From an uncultured Streptococcus sp. (lineage in GTDB: Bacteria; Bacillota; Bacilli; Lactobacillales; Streptococcaceae), in NCBI GenBank assembly GCA_905373305.1, contig CAJPSM010000014.1:1-20401 (forward strand): a stretch of 20,401 bases of DNA. Reading direction: 5' to 3'. This document shows, piece by piece, positions 20,116-20,401 of this stretch (within the stretch, counting starts at the first letter, position 1; every line of letters begins with the position of its first letter). Below the pieces are notes generated by a model that saw nothing but the letters and a program-made list of their open reading frames with translations, did no database searches and was not told the DNA's origin. Made by a program: the position numbers and the translations under genes.

Positions 20116-20401
20116 ATAGACCCAATTCTTCTTTCAAAGGCTGTAAATAGGTCATTTCTTGCTTGCCTCTCTTCTCCAGTCCTTCCTCAGCTAGAAGGAG
20201 TAAGCCTTTTGAAAACTCGGCAATTGCAGTTTCTTCCTCAACTGTGAGCATTTTCTTAGAAAATCGTCGCCTCAATGACTTGTAATCACGACCAAATGTA
20301 GTAAAAAATGGTGCAGATTGCAAGTAAGCTTCTAACTTGTCTAGATTCACCAACAAACCCAAATGAAAAGCCGTCGCAGCAAAGGTACGATTCAAGGGTT
20401 G
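20114..20401 (-). CDS. unrecognised protein, C-terminal part
   Basis: The last 95 codons of a gene that enters from the right edge; the reading frame is open through 20401, and no true start lies in the window (a TTG at 20393-20395 is internal in my view, because it has no ribosome binding site and Gln-Pro codons continue upstream). The visible part is soluble and helical: TFAATAFHLGLLVNLDKLEAYL, then the basic KSLRRRFSKKM, an acidic helix VEEETAIAEFSKGLLLLAEEGLEKR and a tail ending LKEELGL. I do not recognise the family. It lies upstream of thrC on the same strand, with 74 nt between them and a separate thrC promoter. Confidence 0.6.
   Translation of the reverse strand, partial: QPLNRTFAATAFHLGLLVNLDKLEAYLQSAPFFTTFGRDYKSLRRRFSKKMLTVEEETAIAEFSKGLLLLAEEGLEKRGKQEMTYLQPLKEELGL

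Noticed and set aside
1..20401. Mobile elements, CRISPR arrays, BOX/RUP-type repeats, tRNA or rRNA genes, defence or secretion islands
   Set aside because: None was seen: intergenic regions are short and filled by promoters and terminators, and all genes fit core streptococcal families apart from the edge fragment.

Overview
The window is a gene-dense piece of a low-GC Gram-positive chromosome from a Streptococcus, most likely the mitis/oralis/pneumoniae group. The evidence is the seven-gene competence pilus operon comGA-comGG followed by ackA, a ComX-type combox, the rnpA-yidC-jag group, and a surface protein closely resembling streptococcal Sip. All placements come from reading motifs and remembered family features; no database search was made. 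Every gene but one is on the minus strand. There is no transposon, integrase, CRISPR array, tRNA or rRNA, and no gene-free stretch longer than about 200 bases.

Layout by increasing coordinate (transcription mostly runs right to left). 1-1536: rnpA-yidC-jag, RNase P protein, membrane insertase and RNA-binding cell-elongation regulator, from an extended -10 promoter. 1696-2886: ackA, with its own promoter and a near-perfect cre site. 2936-4538: two SAM-dependent methyltransferases, separated by a terminator, directly downstream of the comG operon. 4571-8278: comGG to comGA, the transformation pilus, preceded by a ComX box. 8341-8706: a DUF1033 protein. 8861-10012: nagA, with a NagR/DasR-like operator at its promoter. 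10153-11970: an OatA-type acyltransferase. 12071-13213: tgt. 13330-14187 (plus strand): a DUF975 membrane protein that is probably translated from a leaderless mRNA. 14228-15026: a marR-DUF1304 pair. 15222-16421: a secreted LysM protein with a peptidase-M15-like end. 16596-18494: a MATE exporter and a HAD phosphatase gene. 18555-20039: thrC. 20114-20401: the end of an unrecognised gene cut by the window edge.

Functionally the window joins DNA uptake (ComG pilus), acetate and ATP production (AckA), amino-sugar recycling (NagA), wall modification and binding (OatA-like, LysM/Sip-like), tRNA queuosine modification (Tgt) and threonine synthesis (ThrC). Most of it is core streptococcal genome, and I found no new multi-gene system. 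The most notable signals are fine-scale: three successive pseudopilin genes overlap by exactly 38 nt, with each upstream stop codon lying just before the next protein's peptidase-cleavage site; two genes have an extended -10 exactly 6 nt before the start codon; and several promoters are built into or against terminators.
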